From positions 1 to 64,000 of the forward strand of contig CBDDAF010000001.1 in assembly GCA_965224815.1 (NCBI GenBank): a stretch of DNA of 64,000 nucleotides, in the 5' to 3' direction. Origin of the DNA: CAYPEL01 sp036479985 (GTDB lineage Bacteria; Pseudomonadota; Gammaproteobacteria; DSM-19610). The position numbers and the translations under genes were made by a program. Shown here piece by piece: positions 62,222 to 64,000 of this stretch; position 1 is the first letter of the stretch; every line of letters starts with the position of its first letter. The notes beneath the pieces are model-generated. The model saw only the letters and a list, made by a program, of their open reading frames with translations, did no database searches and was not told the DNA's origin.

Positions 62222-62965
62222 TCACGCGCCGCTATAATTTACAATCTCTCGCAAACGGATTTCGTACTTCAGGCCATTTTTCTTTACCTTAAGGAAACGT
62301 ACTGGAATATTTTCCATACTGGGTGCAACCCAGAGGTAGGTTTTGTCGCGGTCATCATCAAGGCGGGCTAGTTTGATGGTGTTAACTTTGCCAGTTGGCA
62401 GTTTGGTTTTTTCCTTGCCGACCACTTTAAATTCATAGTGTTTGATGCGGCCTTTGTCAGCGATCGGGTATTTGAAATTTTCCTGGCCGGATTGAAGATC
62501 AAGCAGCATGGCGATTTGCATACCCAGCTTGTCAAGCGTGCCATCAGGAATCTCCAATGACCAGGGATTTTCTTTCGCACGATTTTCGACCCGGTTTTTT
62601 GTCCAGTCAAAGATTAAATCCACTTCCCGATCATTGCTGCCGCCTTTGCGTGAATAACGATAGCTGATTGGTTGAATGCCCTGACTGGTCAGTTTCCATG
62701 TGCTCGACTCGTGTATTTTTTCACGTTTGAACCATGAAGCGAATCCTACCGCCCGGCTTTTCTGTTCATACAGATATTCATTGTTGCCTTTGTGATTCAG
62801 CCTGAACTCGGCATTGGCAACGGTAATGCCATTAACGCGCACATCGTAGTAGGCATGAAATGTGGGTACAGTGGGTAATTCAGCCTGTGCAATAGACTGA
62901 TACAAGCTTGCCAGGCCAAGCAGAATAAAACCGCAAACTTGTTTTGCCGGGATGCTTTTCAACAC
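62222..62965 (-). CDS. DUF3108-type periplasmic protein
   Basis: The 247-residue protein has a signal peptide (CGFILLGLASLYQSIAQA) and DUF3108 features: FHAYYDVRVNGITVANAEFR, YEQKSRAVGFASWF and LGMQIAMLLDLQSG. The start is GTG at 62965 behind aagggga. It is separated by 33 bp from purN; function unknown. Confidence 0.8.
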   Translation of the reverse strand: MLKSIPAKQVCGFILLGLASLYQSIAQAELPTVPTFHAYYDVRVNGITVANAEFRLNHKGNNEYLYEQKSRAVGFASWFKREKIHESSTWKLTSQGIQPISYRYSRKGGSNDREVDLIFDWTKNRVENRAKENPWSLEIPDGTLDKLGMQIAMLLDLQSGQENFKYPIADKGRIKHYEFKVVGKEKTKLPTGKVNTIKLARLDDDRDKTYLWVAPSMENIPVRFLKVKKNGLKYEIRLREIVNYSGA

Positions 62966-62998
62966 GGTGTTTTCCCCTTGAATATTGTCTGTTAATTG

Positions 62999-63655
62999 TC
63001 AGACAGTGAGTTGCTTTGGTGATGCCAGTGGCTGTCCATCCAGTAATACCTGGCCATTGTTCCAGTCTAGCCGCCCCTCTGCAAACCAGCGTAATACTAC
63101 CGGGTATAAACGGTGTTCTTCTTTTAACACGCGGGAGGCCAGAGTTTCACGGGTATCGTCCCGGTTTACAGGGATGCTCTTTTGTAAGACAACGGGGCCG
63201 CTGTCCAGTTCCTCAATGACAAAGTGGACACTGGCACCATGCTGTGTGACTTTGGCTTCAATGGCACGTTGGTGCGTGTTCAAGCCGCGAAATTCAGGCA
63301 GTAGTGAAGGGTGAATATTGATCAGTCGGCCGGTGTAATGTTGTACAAATTCGTTGGTAAGGATACGCATGTAGCCAGCCAGTACGACCAGCGCGGGCTT
63401 ATATTTATCGATGAGTTTTTGCATTGCCTGGTCGAATTCTTTGCGGTCAGAATAATCGTCAGAGTTGAGTGCGTGTGTTTGAATACCGGCGCGTTGCGCA
63501 TAAGTCAGACCTTTTGCGTCTGCCCGGTTGCTGATAACTGCGCAGACCTCAATGGGTAATCCATCGTTATGAATAGCTTCCAGAATTGCCTTGAAGTTAG
63601 AGCCGTGTCCCGAGAGTAGAACAACGATAGGCAAAAGAGAGTTTGTACCGCTCAT
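62999..63655 (-). CDS. purN: Phosphoribosylglycinamide formyltransferase
   Basis: The 218-residue protein shows the GAR transformylase motifs LLSGHGSNFKAILEA, LAGYMRIL, INIHPSLLPEFRGLNTHQRA with the Asn/His, and EELDSGPVVLQ with Asp. It transfers formyl from 10-formyl-THF in purine synthesis. purM lies upstream in the same orientation, the usual purM-purN order. Confidence 0.96.
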   Translation of the reverse strand: MSGTNSLLPIVVLLSGHGSNFKAILEAIHNDGLPIEVCAVISNRADAKGLTYAQRAGIQTHALNSDDYSDRKEFDQAMQKLIDKYKPALVVLAGYMRILTNEFVQHYTGRLINIHPSLLPEFRGLNTHQRAIEAKVTQHGASVHFVIEELDSGPVVLQKSIPVNRDDTRETLASRVLKEEHRLYPVVLRWFAEGRLDWNNGQVLLDGQPLASPKQLTV

Positions 63656-63690
63656 GAGTTAGGGTAGCTATAATTAATTTCGTGTAGATC

Positions 63691-63752
63691 TGTAGGAGCG
63701 GCTTTAGCCGCGATGGGGCGCTGTGTTCATCGCGGCTGAAGCCGCTCCTACA
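63691..63752. repeat. REP palindrome, copy 5
   Basis: Arms tgtaggagcggctttagccg and cggctgaagccgctcctaca, between purN and purM. The right end supplies the TAG stop of purM (63748-63750, minus strand). Confidence 0.92.
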
Positions 63753-64000
63753 GATTATTGCGGAAGGTTACAGTCGCTAGACCCTGGCCAGGTTCAATCT
63801 GTCCGAGTTTCCAGGCAGTTTCACCCGCTTTGTTTAACAACTTAATACATTCCACTTCTTGATCGTTGGGTACGCACAGAACCATTCCCACACCGCAGTT
63901 GAAGGTGCGGTACATTTCAGATTTTTCGACATTGCCGTTGGTTTGTAGCCATTGAAAAATAGTCGGCCATTGCCAGCTATTTTCATCGATGACTGCGGTG
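63748..64000 (-). CDS. purM: Phosphoribosylaminoimidazole synthetase, C-terminal part
   Basis: The reading frame, open at the right edge, gives WPTIFQWLQTNGNVEKSEMY, RTFNCGVGMVLCVPNDQEVE and ending TVTFRNNL, which is the well-known C-terminus of PurM (AIR synthetase, which cyclises FGAM with ATP). About 84 codons are visible. The stop is TAG provided by the REP. Confidence 0.95.
   Translation of the reverse strand, partial: TAVIDENSWQWPTIFQWLQTNGNVEKSEMYRTFNCGVGMVLCVPNDQEVECIKLLNKAGETAWKLGQIEPGQGLATVTFRNNL

Overview
The window looks like a chromosome segment of a gammaproteobacterium with moderate GC. Supporting signs are the smc-zipA-ligA order, rimP-nusA-infB-rbfA-truB-rpsO-pnp in canonical order, GluQRS next to DksA, CysZ, and purN-purM. 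A CbbY-type phosphatase hints at a Calvin-cycle relative, but that is only a hint. No rRNA, tRNA or CRISPR array was recognised.

Layout. (a) 1-4.85 kb: the 3' part of a giant secreted RTX adhesin with Calx-beta, cadherin-like, von Willebrand A and RTX repeat regions, open at the left edge. (b) 4.9-24.4 kb: an accessory surface-glycan locus. A plus-strand operon (FkbH-type glyceryl transferase, acyl carrier protein, hexapeptide acyltransferase, MaoC-SDR fusion, sulfotransferase) is followed by a minus-strand block: a DUF5060-type glycosidase, a GT39-like transferase, two GT2 enzymes, a flippase-like membrane protein, a GlpD-like oxidase, a GT4 enzyme and an amidohydrolase-like protein. An intact sugar-nucleotide epimerase follows. 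The locus carries remnants of IS91- and IS256-type transposases, and decayed second copies of the epimerase, the membrane protein, the sulfotransferase and the 3' end of the adhesin. (c) 24.4-25.8 kb: a TolC-like outer-membrane channel, a plausible type I secretion partner of the adhesin. (d) 26-34.4 kb: the housekeeping translation and RNA-decay operon. (e) 34.4-50.6 kb: single housekeeping genes (beta-propeller protein, YheT-like hydrolase, gluQ, dksA, cbbY-like, aminotransferase, cysZ, FGGY kinase, queF), then smc-zipA-ligA, with several palindromic repeats at gene ends.

(f) 50.67-54.43 kb: a decayed integron not announced by any intact integrase. A minus-strand IntI gene has lost its middle in frame. 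Divergent from it runs a cassette array: a leucine-rich-repeat protein, a two-TM protein, a DUF262-HNH nuclease-like protein and a 42-residue ORF. attC-like imperfect palindromes separate the cassettes, and an IS110-family remnant sits at the attC after the third. The DUF262-HNH cassette is the best candidate for a little-described defence function.

(g) 54.5-64 kb: ordinary accessory and housekeeping genes: MBL-fold hydrolase with cytochrome b561 and a divergent LysR regulator, TfoX-like, hydrolase, exonuclease, desaturase, spermidine-synthase-like, SRPBCC, YaiI, DUF3108, purN and the 3' end of purM.

A second theme is a REP-type palindrome (five copies), two copies lying inside a small MITE-like element. 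In three cases the repeat itself supplies the TAG stop codon of the adjacent gene, always in the same phase.
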